Assembly: GCA_003601795.1 (NCBI GenBank)
Contig: PIXU01000050.1
Span: 1 to 27,159 of the forward strand
Direction: 5' to 3'
Origin: Candidatus Methanophagales archaeon
GTDB lineage: Archaea; Halobacteriota; Syntropharchaeia; Alkanophagales; Methanospirareceae
Length of the DNA: 27,159 nt
In this document: in pieces, positions 15,536 to 24,213 of the stretch
How positions within the stretch are numbered: position 1 is the stretch's first letter
Layout of the letters: each line of letters starts with the position of its first letter
Program-made: the position numbers and the translations under genes
The notes under the pieces: model-generated
What the model saw: only the letters and a program-made list of their open reading frames with translations
Databases searched by the model: none
What the model was told of the DNA's origin: nothing

Positions 15536-16312
15536 ATGGCAATAAGTTTTCAGGCAATCTACGTGTTGTGGCTCAGGGAAATGAAGGGGATGTGGAGGGC
15601 AAAGAGCAGGGTTGTTGGTGCGTTAGGAATGCCTGTTTTCTTCCTTGCATTTCTTGGATTAGGTTTTGGGCATGCATCCATACCTGGAATACCGGAGGAT
15701 ATGGATTATATCGAGTTTCTCGCTCCCGGGATAATAGGAATGACCATGCTTTTCAGTTCGATGTTCGCAGGCATTTCTGTTCTCTGGGATAAAGAATTTG
15801 GATTTCTGAAGGAGGTGATGGTGGCACCGGTATCGAGACTTTCTATCGTCTTAGGAAGGATAGCAGGAGGTAGTACCGTTTCCGTAATGCAGGGTATTTT
15901 AATCTTAGCGTTAAGCACGTTACTGGGCTTTAAAATCACACGCGTGATACCCGTTATCCTCGCGCTAATGTTCATGTGCTTGATTTCGTTTACATTTATC
16001 GGGTTGGGTTTGATCTTCGCTTCGCGGATGCGCGACATGCAAGGTTTTTCATTGATAGTAAACTTCGTTATGTTCCCCATTTTTTTACTCTCCGGTGCTT
16101 TGTTCCCGGTAGAGGCATTGCCTTCCTGGCTTACCCCTGTTTGTTATGCTAATCCGTTAACGTATGGCGTGGATGGCTTAAGAGGTGCTTTGCTCGGAGC
16201 AGGAGCTTCAGAATTTTCTATATTGCTCGATTTTTTTGTGGCTTCCGCATTTTCTATTGGAATGGTGTGTGTAGGTTCTTATTTATTTGAGAGCACGGAG
16301 GTGGAAAGGTGA
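15536..16312 (+). CDS. ABC-2 type transporter permease
   Basis: The ATG at 15536 gives 258 residues starting MAISFQAIYVLWLREMKGMW; earlier TTG/GTG codons at 15482 and 15485 follow a GAGG and cannot be excluded. Six predicted helices and the family signature are present: FLAPGIIGMTMLFSSMFAGI, VLWDKEFGFLKEVMVAPVSR, FPIFLLSGALFPVEALP and NPLTYGVDGLRGALL. This is the membrane half of DrrB/NodJ-like exporters. No ATPase gene lies next to it in the window, so the partner must be elsewhere. Its 3' end overlaps the convergent gene by 34 bases. Confidence 0.85.
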   Translation: MAISFQAIYVLWLREMKGMWRAKSRVVGALGMPVFFLAFLGLGFGHASIPGIPEDMDYIEFLAPGIIGMTMLFSSMFAGISVLWDKEFGFLKEVMVAPVSRLSIVLGRIAGGSTVSVMQGILILALSTLLGFKITRVIPVILALMFMCLISFTFIGLGLIFASRMRDMQGFSLIVNFVMFPIFLLSGALFPVEALPSWLTPVCYANPLTYGVDGLRGALLGAGASEFSILLDFFVASAFSIGMVCVGSYLFESTEVER

Positions 16313-16782
16313 ATTGTCACGTTATCGCTGCGAGCAAGTTTTTCACCACTCTGCACTGATTTGATATAAGCCTGAATTTTAAAGTTTCCACAAAAAGGTT
16401 GCTCTTTTCGATTCCATACGTTAAAGGCATAACTTGATCTTCCCCCAGGACCCATGTCTATCTCTATTAATCGTTCAGCGGGCAATTTCCAGTATTTAGT
16501 TCCCTCCGTTGGGTAAACTATTTCTACACCAACACTGTAAGCGTTTCGATAGATAATCTCTTCGCCTTTATTCTGGACGATGACGCCGAGTGTGACGGAT
16601 TCGCCAGGGTTGATTGTAACGGCTCTATCGCTTAATAAAGATGGTTTCGGGTTCTCAACTCTGAAATCAATGATTTGCAAATCAAACGCTGATGTCTTCC
16701 CGAAATATCCAGAAAGCGCAATTACAGCAGCCAATAGTAGCAATATTACTAATGCAATTTCTATTGCGATTTGGGGTTTCAT
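16279..16782 (-). CDS. Membrane-anchored extracellular protein, CARDB/Ig-like, unknown
   Basis: The protein has 167 residues. One N-terminal hydrophobic helix (IALVILLLLAAVIALSGYFG) acts as signal anchor. The rest is beta-rich, with VTINPGESVTLGVIVQNKGE, a pattern of CARDB or similar surface Ig-like domains, and GPGGRSSYAFNVWN. It is probably displayed outside the cell. No specific family is named with confidence. It is convergent with the permease and divergent from pstS, with a TATA-like TTTTTTATAG at 16821-16830 upstream. Confidence 0.6.
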   Translation of the reverse strand: MKPQIAIEIALVILLLLAAVIALSGYFGKTSAFDLQIIDFRVENPKPSLLSDRAVTINPGESVTLGVIVQNKGEEIIYRNAYSVGVEIVYPTEGTKYWKLPAERLIEIDMGPGGRSSYAFNVWNRKEQPFCGNFKIQAYIKSVQSGEKLARSDNVTIHLSTSVLSNK

Positions 16783-16820
16783 TTTTACTTCTTTACACTA
16801 TATCTGATGGTATGTTAAGT

Positions 16821-16830
16821 CTATAAAAAA
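16821..16830 (-). promoter_or_regulatory. TATA-like box for the 16279-16782 gene
   Basis: The minus strand reads TTTTTTATAG, 39-48 bases before the ATG at 16782. Confidence 0.35.
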
Positions 16831-16932
16831 TTCCATGAATTTTGACAATAACACGTTCATGCTGTGCTGAGGTAAGATGCTTGAAGAGCATTTATACATA
16901 CATTATCCCTATATACGTAAATTATCGAAAAA

Positions 16933-16967
16933 TTTATATAGCCTTTTATTTTTCTCCTTATTGGAGG
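16933..16967 (+). promoter_or_regulatory. Promoter and ribosome binding site of the phosphate operon
   Basis: The TATA box TTTATATA (16933-16940) lies 38 bases before the pstS ATG, and GGAGG (16963-16967) lies 10 bases before it. The 90 bases upstream are AT-rich with a weak inverted repeat (ATGCT/AGCAT, 16877-16891). A phosphate-responsive operator would be expected here, but none can be identified by eye. Confidence 0.55.
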
Positions 16968-16977
16968 CAAAAATAAA

Positions 16978-17976
16978 ATGGAAAAAATAAAGGCAGTAGT
17001 GATAGTGGCAATAGTGGTATCAGCGATAGCGACAATAGGAGTAGCGGTGGTTTCAATGCCCGCGCCAGCCCATGGGGCGCCAGCAGAGCTCTCAGGACAA
17101 TTGACAATCGCAGGTTCTACAACCGTGCTGCCAATAAATCAGGAATGCGCGCGACTCCTCATGAAAAAGAACCCCGGGCTGAGAATATCTGTATCCGGCG
17201 GCGGGTCAGGTCATGGCGTAAAATCGGTGGGCGCAGGTGAGATAGACATCGGTGCGGCATCGCGCGATGTGAAACCAACGGAAATGGAGAGGTATCCTGA
17301 TTTGAAACCAGTAGCGATAGGCAAAGATAGCGTGGCTATCGTGGTGCATCCCTCCAATGGGGTAAGCGAACTGACGATGGAACAGGCGTCGAAGATATTC
17401 GCAGGCGAGGTAACGAACTGGAAGGAATTAGGGGGAGCGGATGAAGCGATCCGAGTGATAACGCGCGACGAGGGTTCCGGGACGAGAGAAGTATTCGAGA
17501 AGTTCGTGATGAAGCCCTCGGAAAGGGAAATAACAGGAAAAGCATCGGTGAAGCCCTCGAATGGAGAAGTACGAGCAACGGTAAGCGGAGACAAAAACAG
17601 CATCGGGTATCTTTCCCTCGGATACCTTGACCCTTCTGTGAAAGCGGTTAAGATAGACGGAGTAGAGGCAACGGTGGAGAACGTCCTCGTGAATAAATAT
17701 CCAATCGTGAGGACGCTATACCTGATAACAAAAGGAGAACCGAGTAATTTAGAGAAAGCGTTCATAGATTTCGTGCTGAGTGAAGAAGGGCAGAAGGTAG
17801 TGGAAGACATGGGCTACATAAAATTAGCGGCTCCTACACCAGAAGTAACGCCGGAGATAACGCCTACTGCAACACCAACACCGACACCAACACCAGAAGT
17901 ACCAGGATTCCGGACGGTATTAGCCATTACAAGTCTATTAGCGGTAGCTTATGCAGCGCTCAGAAGGAGGAAGTGA
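16978..17976 (+). CDS. pstS: Phosphate-binding protein PstS with PGF-CTERM-like anchor
   Basis: The protein has 332 residues. A signal peptide (VVIVAIVVSAIATIGVAVVS) is followed by the ligand-binding fold: LTIAGSTTVLPI, SVSGGGSGHGVKSVGAGEID, ASRDVKPTE, and VITRDEGSGTREVFEKFV, with the Ser/Gly/Asp/Arg phosphate contacts of PstS. There is no lipobox cysteine. Instead a Thr-Pro linker (about 285-308) leads to PGFRTVLAITSLLAVAYAAL plus RRRK, the layout of PGF-CTERM signals processed by archaeosortase. It captures phosphate for the PstCAB importer. It leads a seven-gene operon and has the best promoter in the window. Confidence 0.93.
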   Translation: MEKIKAVVIVAIVVSAIATIGVAVVSMPAPAHGAPAELSGQLTIAGSTTVLPINQECARLLMKKNPGLRISVSGGGSGHGVKSVGAGEIDIGAASRDVKPTEMERYPDLKPVAIGKDSVAIVVHPSNGVSELTMEQASKIFAGEVTNWKELGGADEAIRVITRDEGSGTREVFEKFVMKPSEREITGKASVKPSNGEVRATVSGDKNSIGYLSLGYLDPSVKAVKIDGVEATVENVLVNKYPIVRTLYLITKGEPSNLEKAFIDFVLSEEGQKVVEDMGYIKLAAPTPEVTPEITPTATPTPTPTPEVPGFRTVLAITSLLAVAYAALRRRK

Positions 17977-17986
17977 AGACGAAAAC

Positions 17987-18736
17987 ATGAAAATAGTGCA
18001 CATCTCGGACATTCATGTGGCGGAACCGCACTTCCTGCCCGATTTGGCGGAGAAAGTGATAGAAAAGATAAACGAGATAGAGCCGGAAATCGTGGTCGTT
18101 ACCGGTGATTTAACAGAGAACGGCTATCCTTTTGAGTTTGAGCGTGCTGAAAGCTATATCGAGAGGATAGAGTGTGAGAAAAAAGTAGTAATTCCAGGGA
18201 ACCATGATGCGAGGAATGTGGGCGACCTGTGTTTTGAGGAGATTTTCGGTCCCAGGTCGAAAGTAGAGCGATACGGGGGAATAACAATTGTGGGTGTGGA
18301 TTCTACACAACCGGACCTCGATGATGGACACGTGGGCAGAGAGAAATATGGATGGATAGAGAAGTGCCTGGATTCCCGCGATTTTAAGGTGGTGGCTCTC
18401 CACCACCATTTAATTTCGGTGCCAAAAACAGGACGCGAAAGAAATATCCCGATGGATGCGGGAGACGTTCTCGAATTGCTCATAAGATGTGGGACCGACC
18501 TCGTACTATGCGGGCATAAGCATGTACCGTGGATATGGAACTTGAATGGAATGATAATAACAAATGCCGGAACTGCATGCACGAACCGTGTGAAATGGAA
18601 TATTCCTCAATCGTTTAACTTAATCGAAATAGACGATGAGGAAAAGGAAAATGGAACAATCAGGATATACCGGATGTATTCAAGAGGGGGACAGGAACTG
18701 GTGTTGGAGAAAAGGATAGAGAAAGCAAAGAGATGA
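17987..18736 (+). CDS. Calcineurin-like metallophosphoesterase in the pst operon
   Basis: The ATG at 17987 gives 249 residues starting MKIVHISDIHVAEPHFLPDL; an in-frame start at 17951 would overlap the pstS end and lacks homology. The metal motifs are all present: D8-x-H10, GD41 in VVTGDLTENG, GNHD at 71-74, HHH at 139-141 and GHKH at 176-179. It belongs to the group of class III cyclic nucleotide phosphodiesterases and related esterases. The substrate is unknown. It lies between pstS and pstC and overlaps the pstC start by 4 bases, so it is made with the transporter. It has no signal peptide and is cytoplasmic. Confidence 0.85.
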   Translation: MKIVHISDIHVAEPHFLPDLAEKVIEKINEIEPEIVVVTGDLTENGYPFEFERAESYIERIECEKKVVIPGNHDARNVGDLCFEEIFGPRSKVERYGGITIVGVDSTQPDLDDGHVGREKYGWIEKCLDSRDFKVVALHHHLISVPKTGRERNIPMDAGDVLELLIRCGTDLVLCGHKHVPWIWNLNGMIITNAGTACTNRVKWNIPQSFNLIEIDDEEKENGTIRIYRMYSRGGQELVLEKRIEKAKR

Positions 18737-19674
18737 GCGCTTTAGAGCATGTTCGTGGTTTAAAATTAAAATTAGGAAGGCTGGACCGTGCGAAGGAAGG
18801 AATAATAGAAAAGCTATTGTTTATCGCAGCGCTCTCTTCCATACTTCTCGTATTTTTTATTATCGCATTCATGTTAAAGGAGAGCATTCCAGCATTGGCG
18901 CTGGGCTGGAATTTTATCTTTGGGATGACCTGGTGTCCAGGACATGAACAGTTCGGCATTTTTCCCATCGTGGTGAGCACATTCGTGGTTGGAACAGGTG
19001 CGTTAGCTATTGCCGCGGCTATTGGCATACCAACAGCCATTTTCCTGGCTGAATTTTCACCGCGATGGCTTCGTAACATCATTAAACCGTGTGTAGAGAT
19101 GCTAGTCGGGATTCCTTCGATAGTGCTTGGATTTTTCGGGTTAATGGTGCTTGTACCGTTTATAAGGGACTCATTAGGCGGTTATGGAGAGTGTATATTA
19201 GCAGGCTGGATAATTCTTGCAATAATGACTTTGCCGCATGTGATCAGCATATCTGAGGATTCTATCAGAGCTGTTCCAGAGGGATATAAGGAGGCATCGC
19301 TTGCTCTCGGCGCTACACAGTTACAGACCATCAGAAGGGTATTATTGCCAAATGCTCGCTCTGGTATTTTAGCATCTTTGATTTTGGGTATGGGAAACGC
19401 AATAGGAGAAACGATGGCGGTTTTGATGGTCATTGGTAATCCTGAAATACCCTGGATTCCTTCTTCGATCCTGGAGCCGGTTCGCGTGCTTACATCCACG
19501 ATCGTGCTCGAATATTCATATATGGAGTGGGGTTCTATGCATCAGCACGCGCTGTTCGCTATCGGAGTTGTTCTGTTTGTGATCGTTGCAATTTTCAATT
19601 TAGTAACCACTGTGGCAATAAAAGGGAGATTTGGCGCTACTGCTGCAATAAAAGGGGTGATTGGAGGGAGATAG
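18733..19674 (+). CDS. pstC: Phosphate ABC transporter permease PstC
   Basis: The protein has 313 residues with six predicted helices. Features include WNFIFGMTWCPGHEQFGIFP, VEMLVGIPSIVLGFFGLMVL, and the coupling EAA loop YKEASLALGATQLQTIRRVL. PstC and PstA form the channel through which phosphate enters. Its ATG overlaps the phosphoesterase stop, and pstA follows with no gap. Confidence 0.95.
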   Translation: MSALEHVRGLKLKLGRLDRAKEGIIEKLLFIAALSSILLVFFIIAFMLKESIPALALGWNFIFGMTWCPGHEQFGIFPIVVSTFVVGTGALAIAAAIGIPTAIFLAEFSPRWLRNIIKPCVEMLVGIPSIVLGFFGLMVLVPFIRDSLGGYGECILAGWIILAIMTLPHVISISEDSIRAVPEGYKEASLALGATQLQTIRRVLLPNARSGILASLILGMGNAIGETMAVLMVIGNPEIPWIPSSILEPVRVLTSTIVLEYSYMEWGSMHQHALFAIGVVLFVIVAIFNLVTTVAIKGRFGATAAIKGVIGGR

Positions 19675-20526
19675 ATGAAGGAAACGGTAATAAAAATAAG
19701 TCTGTGCATGGTAGCTTTAATTTCCGTAGCAGTATTGTTCGGAGTAGTGGGATACATATTTTTGAAAGGTATCCAGGTCATAAGCCTCGATTTCTTGTTG
19801 AAACCGCCAAATTATACAGCTCTTGAGAAGGGCGGGATATTTCCGCATATAATCGGGTCATTATGCCTTCTTGCTGTTTGTCTGCTCTTTGCCGTTCCTA
19901 TTGGTATAGCATCGGGAATATATCTCGCGGAATACGCCACGGAGAATATATTAACAAAAAGCGTCAGGTTCTTTGTGGAATGCTTAGCCGGGATACCATC
20001 AATAGTGATAGGCTTGTTCGGGCTTATATTTCTCGTTTATTATCTTGGTTTTGGTCCTTGCATGTTATCAGGTGGGTTAGCTCTTGGATTCATGATTCTC
20101 CCATGGACGGTCAGAGCGAGTGAAGAAGCGCTAAAAGCGGTTCCTCGGTCTTACCGCGAAGCTTCTCTTGCTTTAGGTGTTTCTAAGTGGCAAACCATAC
20201 GAGGTGTGGTGCTGAAAAGCGCTTATCCCGGTATAATAACCGGGATACTGCTCGGTGCCGGGAAGGCGATCGGAGAAGCTGCGGTTATCCTTCTAACAAT
20301 CGGTGGTCTTGTGACTTATCTACCACACTCATTGCTGGATGATGTTGGTGCTTTACCAGTTTACATCTATACGATACTGACGGTGGTTCCAGCCTCCCGG
20401 GATGTGGCGGAATCTCACGCATTTGGCGCTTCTCTCGTGCTAATCATGATGTTTTTGATGATAAGTGTATTCGCTCTGTTCCTTCGGAACAGGTATATTA
20501 AGCGCATGAGCGGATCCAGGGGGTGA
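19675..20526 (+). CDS. pstA: Phosphate ABC transporter permease PstA
   Basis: The protein has 283 residues and six helices. It has [40 protein letters not shown], and the EAA loop [20 protein letters not shown]. It starts on the base after the pstC stop. It pairs with PstC; PstB binds the EAA loops. Confidence 0.95.
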   Translation: MKETVIKISLCMVALISVAVLFGVVGYIFLKGIQVISLDFLLKPPNYTALEKGGIFPHIIGSLCLLAVCLLFAVPIGIASGIYLAEYATENILTKSVRFFVECLAGIPSIVIGLFGLIFLVYYLGFGPCMLSGGLALGFMILPWTVRASEEALKAVPRSYREASLALGVSKWQTIRGVVLKSAYPGIITGILLGAGKAIGEAAVILLTIGGLVTYLPHSLLDDVGALPVYIYTILTVVPASRDVAESHAFGASLVLIMMFLMISVFALFLRNRYIKRMSGSRG

Positions 20527-20537
20527 AGAAAGGAAAA

Positions 20538-21290
20538 ATGAGTAAGATAGAGACCAAGGGTTTGAATGTTTATTACGGTGGTGGAACGGTGCATGCGTTA
20601 AAAGAAGTGAATATAAAAATAGAAGCGAACAAAATAACTGCGTTGATAGGACCTTCAGGCTGCGGGAAGACGACTTTTTTAAGGGCACTGAACAGGATGA
20701 ATGAACTTAACGGCGCGCATACGAAAGGCAAGGTTCTTATGGACGGCGCTGATATATACAATGGAAAAGTGGACGTCATTCAGTTGAGGAAGCGCATAGG
20801 GATGGTATTTCAGCAGCCAAATCCGTTCCCAATGAGTATTTATGATAATGTGGCTTACGGTCCGAAGATTCATGGCGTGCGGAACAGAAAGCTGGATAGA
20901 ATAGTAGAGGAAAGTTTGAAGAAAGCGGCATTGTGGGAAGAAGTGAAAGCCCGGCTGGAAGAAAGCGCATTGAAGTTCTCCGGCGGGCAGCAACAGAGGT
21001 TGTGTATAGCGAGGGCATTGGCAGTGAATCCAGACGTAATCCTCTTCGACGAGCCATGTTCAGCACTGGACCCAGTATCAACTGCGCGAATAGAAGCGTT
21101 GTTGCGGGAATTGAAAAAGGACTATACAATTGTTATCGTGACGCATAACATGCAGCAGGCAGCTCGTGTATCAGATTTTACTGCGTTCTTCCTGATGGGC
21201 GAGCTGATAGAATATAGTGAGACAACGCGAATCTTTGAGCGCCCGAAGGATAAGAGAACGGAGGATTATATTACCGGAAGGTTTGGCTAA
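20538..21290 (+). CDS. pstB: Phosphate ABC transporter ATPase PstB
   Basis: The ATG at 20538 gives 250 residues starting [20 protein letters not shown], preceded by AAGGA; a GTG at 20523 overlapping the pstA stop is the alternative. It has Walker [11 protein letters not shown]-loop [20 protein letters not shown], signature [10 protein letters not shown], Walker [14 protein letters not shown] and the switch histidine in VTHNMQQA. The PNPFPMSI motif is diagnostic for PstB among ATPases. Confidence 0.96.
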   Translation: MSKIETKGLNVYYGGGTVHALKEVNIKIEANKITALIGPSGCGKTTFLRALNRMNELNGAHTKGKVLMDGADIYNGKVDVIQLRKRIGMVFQQPNPFPMSIYDNVAYGPKIHGVRNRKLDRIVEESLKKAALWEEVKARLEESALKFSGGQQQRLCIARALAVNPDVILFDEPCSALDPVSTARIEALLRELKKDYTIVIVTHNMQQAARVSDFTAFFLMGELIEYSETTRIFERPKDKRTEDYITGRFG

Positions 21291-21947
21291 ATGGCAGTAA
21301 GAAAAGAATATATAGAGGATTTGGAAAAGCTCATGGGAGATGTGCTGAGGATGGGCGAGCTGGCGAAGGGATCTGCGAAAAATAGCATCAAAGCTCTTGT
21401 CCAGCGAGATACGGAATTGGCATCGAGGATAATCAGAGATAACGGCACGATAGACGAACTGGAATTTGATATAGAGAACAGGTGTATGAGACTGTTAGCG
21501 TTGCAACAGCCCATGGCTTCCGATTTGAGAACCATAGGGACGTGCATGAAGATAATAACGGATTTCGACAGGATAAGCGACCTTGCAGGTGACATTGCGG
21601 AGATTGTCCGGAGGATAGCGGATGAACCGTTTGCAAAACCGCTGATTGACGTACCGAGGATGTCGGAGATTTCGCAGGGCATGATTTCTGATTGTCTCAA
21701 AGCGTTTTCGACAGGAGATATAAAACTACTGGAGGATTTCTCGGAACGAGACGATGTAATAGATGCGCTATTTGACCAGGTCAGGCGAGAATTGATGATG
21801 ATAATGATAGAAAATCCGAGATGTATTGCAAATGCCTCGCATTTACTCTTCGTGGCGCTGCATTTAGAGCGAATTGGCGACCATGCGTGTAATATCGCCT
21901 CCCGGATTATATACATGGTTACTGGGGAGAAGAGGAAGTTGGAGTGA
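21291..21947 (+). CDS. phoU: Phosphate signalling protein PhoU
   Basis: The protein has 218 residues. It has two three-helix bundles, each with the metal-binding pattern: ITDFDRISDLAGDIAEIVRR in the first and HLERIGDHACNIASRIIYMV in the second. PhoU links Pst transport to the control of phosphate genes and restrains uptake. It starts on the base after the pstB stop. Confidence 0.94.
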   Translation: MAVRKEYIEDLEKLMGDVLRMGELAKGSAKNSIKALVQRDTELASRIIRDNGTIDELEFDIENRCMRLLALQQPMASDLRTIGTCMKIITDFDRISDLAGDIAEIVRRIADEPFAKPLIDVPRMSEISQGMISDCLKAFSTGDIKLLEDFSERDDVIDALFDQVRRELMMIMIENPRCIANASHLLFVALHLERIGDHACNIASRIIYMVTGEKRKLE

Positions 21948-21951
21948 GGAA

Positions 21952-22938
21952 ATGGAAGCAAGAAAGGTTCAAATAACCGGGAAATCGACGTATATGATTA
22001 CCTTACCGAAGAAATGGGCGGTTGATGTCGGGCTGCAGCCCGGTTCACTGGTGTCAATCACGCACCGCGATGATGGGTCATTGCTGCTCACACCGGCTAA
22101 GACTCAACCCTTTATCAGTCGTAAGACACTGAAAATCGACAGCGATATGTGTGAACTCAAAATGGATATTATAGGTGCTTATGTGATGGGACACCAGGTC
22201 ATAGAGCTTAATGCAAGAAGGATAACACCGGAGATAAGGAAAGAGGTGAAAGAGCTATGCAAAAATCTCATCGGTAGTGAGATAGTAGAAGAAACGAGAA
22301 GTAAAATGGTAATCTACGACATCCTGAACCCCGGTGAATTTACGATTGAAAAAGGACTTAAGCGGATATATGCACTCGTATCTGGAATGCTTAAAGACCT
22401 GATAGATGTTTTCGACGCGAGAATAAAGGAGGAGATGCTGAGTGAGATTGTGGGAAGGGATGAAGAGGTGGATAGGGTTTACCTATTAATCTTGAAACTG
22501 TTCCTCAGGAGATTAAAAGAGGGATGGGTGTCGAAAGAAGACCAGTTGAGCCTCGTAGAGGCTTTTCATTTCCGTCTTGCTGCGGATAATCTCGAACGAA
22601 TCGGCGACCATACGGTAAAGATTGCAAATACGCTCCGATCTATTGACTTTGATAAGGATGTGCCGAAGGATATAATAGGCAGGCTCGTGGAGGTAGGGAA
22701 GGATTTGCTGGATAGTATTGAGCAAGGCGTCATTTCACTCCGAAGTACGGATACAAAACTTGCGAGCAGGGTATTGAGGGAGAATGCACGGATAAAGTGG
22801 AAGGTATTGGAAATCAGCCGATTGACGATTGCCACGCCAAATGCGCTACCTCTCGGAATCATAACCGATAGTATAAGCAGGATTGGAGACTATACGGAGA
22901 TCATTGCGGAACTTGCAATAGATTTACGCCAATTATAG
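21952..22938 (+). CDS. AbrB/SpoVT DNA-binding domain fused to PhoU domains
   Basis: The ATG at 21952 gives 328 residues starting MEARKVQITGKSTYMITLPK; a longer frame from 21874 would run inside phoU. Residues 1-45 are an AbrB swapped-hairpin DNA-binding domain (ITLPKKWAVDVGLQPGSLVS). The remainder is PhoU-like, with FRLAADNLERIGDHTVKIAN and DSISRIGDYTEIIAELAIDL. This archaeal fusion is likely the DNA-binding regulator of the operon. It lies 4 bases after phoU, so the operon encodes both a plain PhoU and a DNA-binding PhoU. Confidence 0.93.
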   Translation: MEARKVQITGKSTYMITLPKKWAVDVGLQPGSLVSITHRDDGSLLLTPAKTQPFISRKTLKIDSDMCELKMDIIGAYVMGHQVIELNARRITPEIRKEVKELCKNLIGSEIVEETRSKMVIYDILNPGEFTIEKGLKRIYALVSGMLKDLIDVFDARIKEEMLSEIVGRDEEVDRVYLLILKLFLRRLKEGWVSKEDQLSLVEAFHFRLAADNLERIGDHTVKIANTLRSIDFDKDVPKDIIGRLVEVGKDLLDSIEQGVISLRSTDTKLASRVLRENARIKWKVLEISRLTIATPNALPLGIITDSISRIGDYTEIIAELAIDLRQL

Positions 22939-22954
22939 GGTTTTCAGACAGTCT

Positions 22955-23059
22955 GTGCTGAAAAGAAAGCCCTTCATCAAGAAACAGATCAAGGAAAGAT
23001 ATGGAGTGGAAAGCTCAGAGATTACGGTAGTTTCAACGACCTCCCCGCATTTTTCATAA
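22955..23059 (+). CDS. Short ORF, 34 aa, doubtful
   Basis: GTG to TAA encodes a lysine-rich peptide (KRKPFIKKQIKERYGVESSE). There is no ribosome binding site and no recognised family. It could be a gene remnant or noise in the gap before the deacetylase-type gene. Confidence 0.2.
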   Translation: MLKRKPFIKKQIKERYGVESSEITVVSTTSPHFS

Positions 23060-23071
23060 AAGGAGAATAAA

Positions 23072-23122
23072 ATGGAAGGAAGTTATACTTTATTTATGTA
23101 CAATGAAAAAGAAGAAAATTAA
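23072..23122 (+). CDS. Possible 16-aa leader peptide
   Basis: AAAGGAGAATAAA precedes an ATG, a good ribosome binding site, but the frame (MEGSYTLFMYNEKEEN) stops after 16 codons, 18 bases before the deacetylase-type gene. TATA-like TTATACTTTATTTATG lies within the ORF itself, so the transcript of the next gene may begin after it. It is uncertain whether it is translated. Confidence 0.2.
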   Translation: MEGSYTLFMYNEKEEN

Positions 23123-23140
23123 AATTGTAAAAATAAAAAG

Positions 23141-24199
23141 ATGAACAGCATTAGCACTGCCGTTTCCACCGGGTACGTCTATCACGAGGATTATCTGAAG
23201 CATGACACGGGGTATCATCCAGAGAGTGCAGAGCGGCTGCGAGCCATAATGTGGAAGCTAAAAGAAGCGGGTTTCATGCAAAGGTTGAGAAGAATTGTTC
23301 CTGTGAAGGCATCAAAGGAGCAAATAGCGTATGTGCATGCTCCCGAATACATAAAAAAAGTGGACGCAATGTGCAAGCGGGGTGGCGGGATGCTCGACTC
23401 GGATACGCCTGTATGCACAGATACTTATGAAATAGCGCTGCTTTCCGCAGGTGGAGCAATAAAAGCAGTTGACGAAGTAATTGATGAATCGAATAATCAG
23501 GAGCGCATTTTTGCATTGATAAGACCGCCTGGGCATCACGCTACCGCGAATAAAGGCATGGGCTTCTGTATATTTAATAATATCGCGATTGCAGCAGAGC
23601 ATTTGAAGAGAAAATATGGCATTAAGCGTATTTTAATTGCTGACTGGGATGTGCATCACGGAAATGGCACGCAAGAGTTTTTTTTCGATGATCCTTCTGT
23701 TTTGTATTTCTCCGTACATCAATACCCTCATTATCCCGGCACTGGATGGATAGATGAAGTAGGTAAGGGTGAAGGAGAGGGATACACAGTTAACGTCCCG
23801 CTTCCAGCAGGAGTTGATGACATCGGCTACTTATCTGCGTTCAATAATATTTTAGTGCCGATAGCAATGGACTTCAACCCCGAGTTTGTGCTTGTATCTG
23901 TGGGATTTGACGCACATTCTGCCGACCCGCTGGCATCAATGAACGTAACATCGCTCGGATTCGGGTTATTCACGGATGTGATAAAGGAGATAGCGGAAAA
24001 GAATAGCAAAGGTAGAATTGTAATGACTTTAGAGGGAGGATATAACCTGAATGCTATCGGAGAATCTGCTTTATCTGTTTTCAATTCGCTTTTATCAACT
24101 GCGAGAGAGAAAAAGGAAGGGGAAATAAAGGAGAATGAGAAGGTGAGGAAAAGAGTAGAAGAGATAAAGGAAGTGCAAAGAAAATATTGGAGGATATGA
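23141..24199 (+). CDS. Histone deacetylase-family amidohydrolase (class II type)
   Basis: The protein has 352 residues. All zinc-site motifs are present: RPPGHHA (H132, H133), GFCIFNN, DWDVHHGNGTQ (D168, D170, H172), FSVHQ, GFDAHSADPL (D257) and LEGGY with the catalytic tyrosine region at 301. Family members remove acetyl groups from lysine, polyamines or other amines; the substrate is unknown here. Alba, a possible acetylation target, is encoded 11 kb away, but no link is shown. The C-terminus is a charged helix (about 315-352). Confidence 0.9.
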   Translation: MNSISTAVSTGYVYHEDYLKHDTGYHPESAERLRAIMWKLKEAGFMQRLRRIVPVKASKEQIAYVHAPEYIKKVDAMCKRGGGMLDSDTPVCTDTYEIALLSAGGAIKAVDEVIDESNNQERIFALIRPPGHHATANKGMGFCIFNNIAIAAEHLKRKYGIKRILIADWDVHHGNGTQEFFFDDPSVLYFSVHQYPHYPGTGWIDEVGKGEGEGYTVNVPLPAGVDDIGYLSAFNNILVPIAMDFNPEFVLVSVGFDAHSADPLASMNVTSLGFGLFTDVIKEIAEKNSKGRIVMTLEGGYNLNAIGESALSVFNSLLSTAREKKEGEIKENEKVRKRVEEIKEVQRKYWRI

Positions 24200-24213
24200 C
24201 AGAGTTTTAAGAA

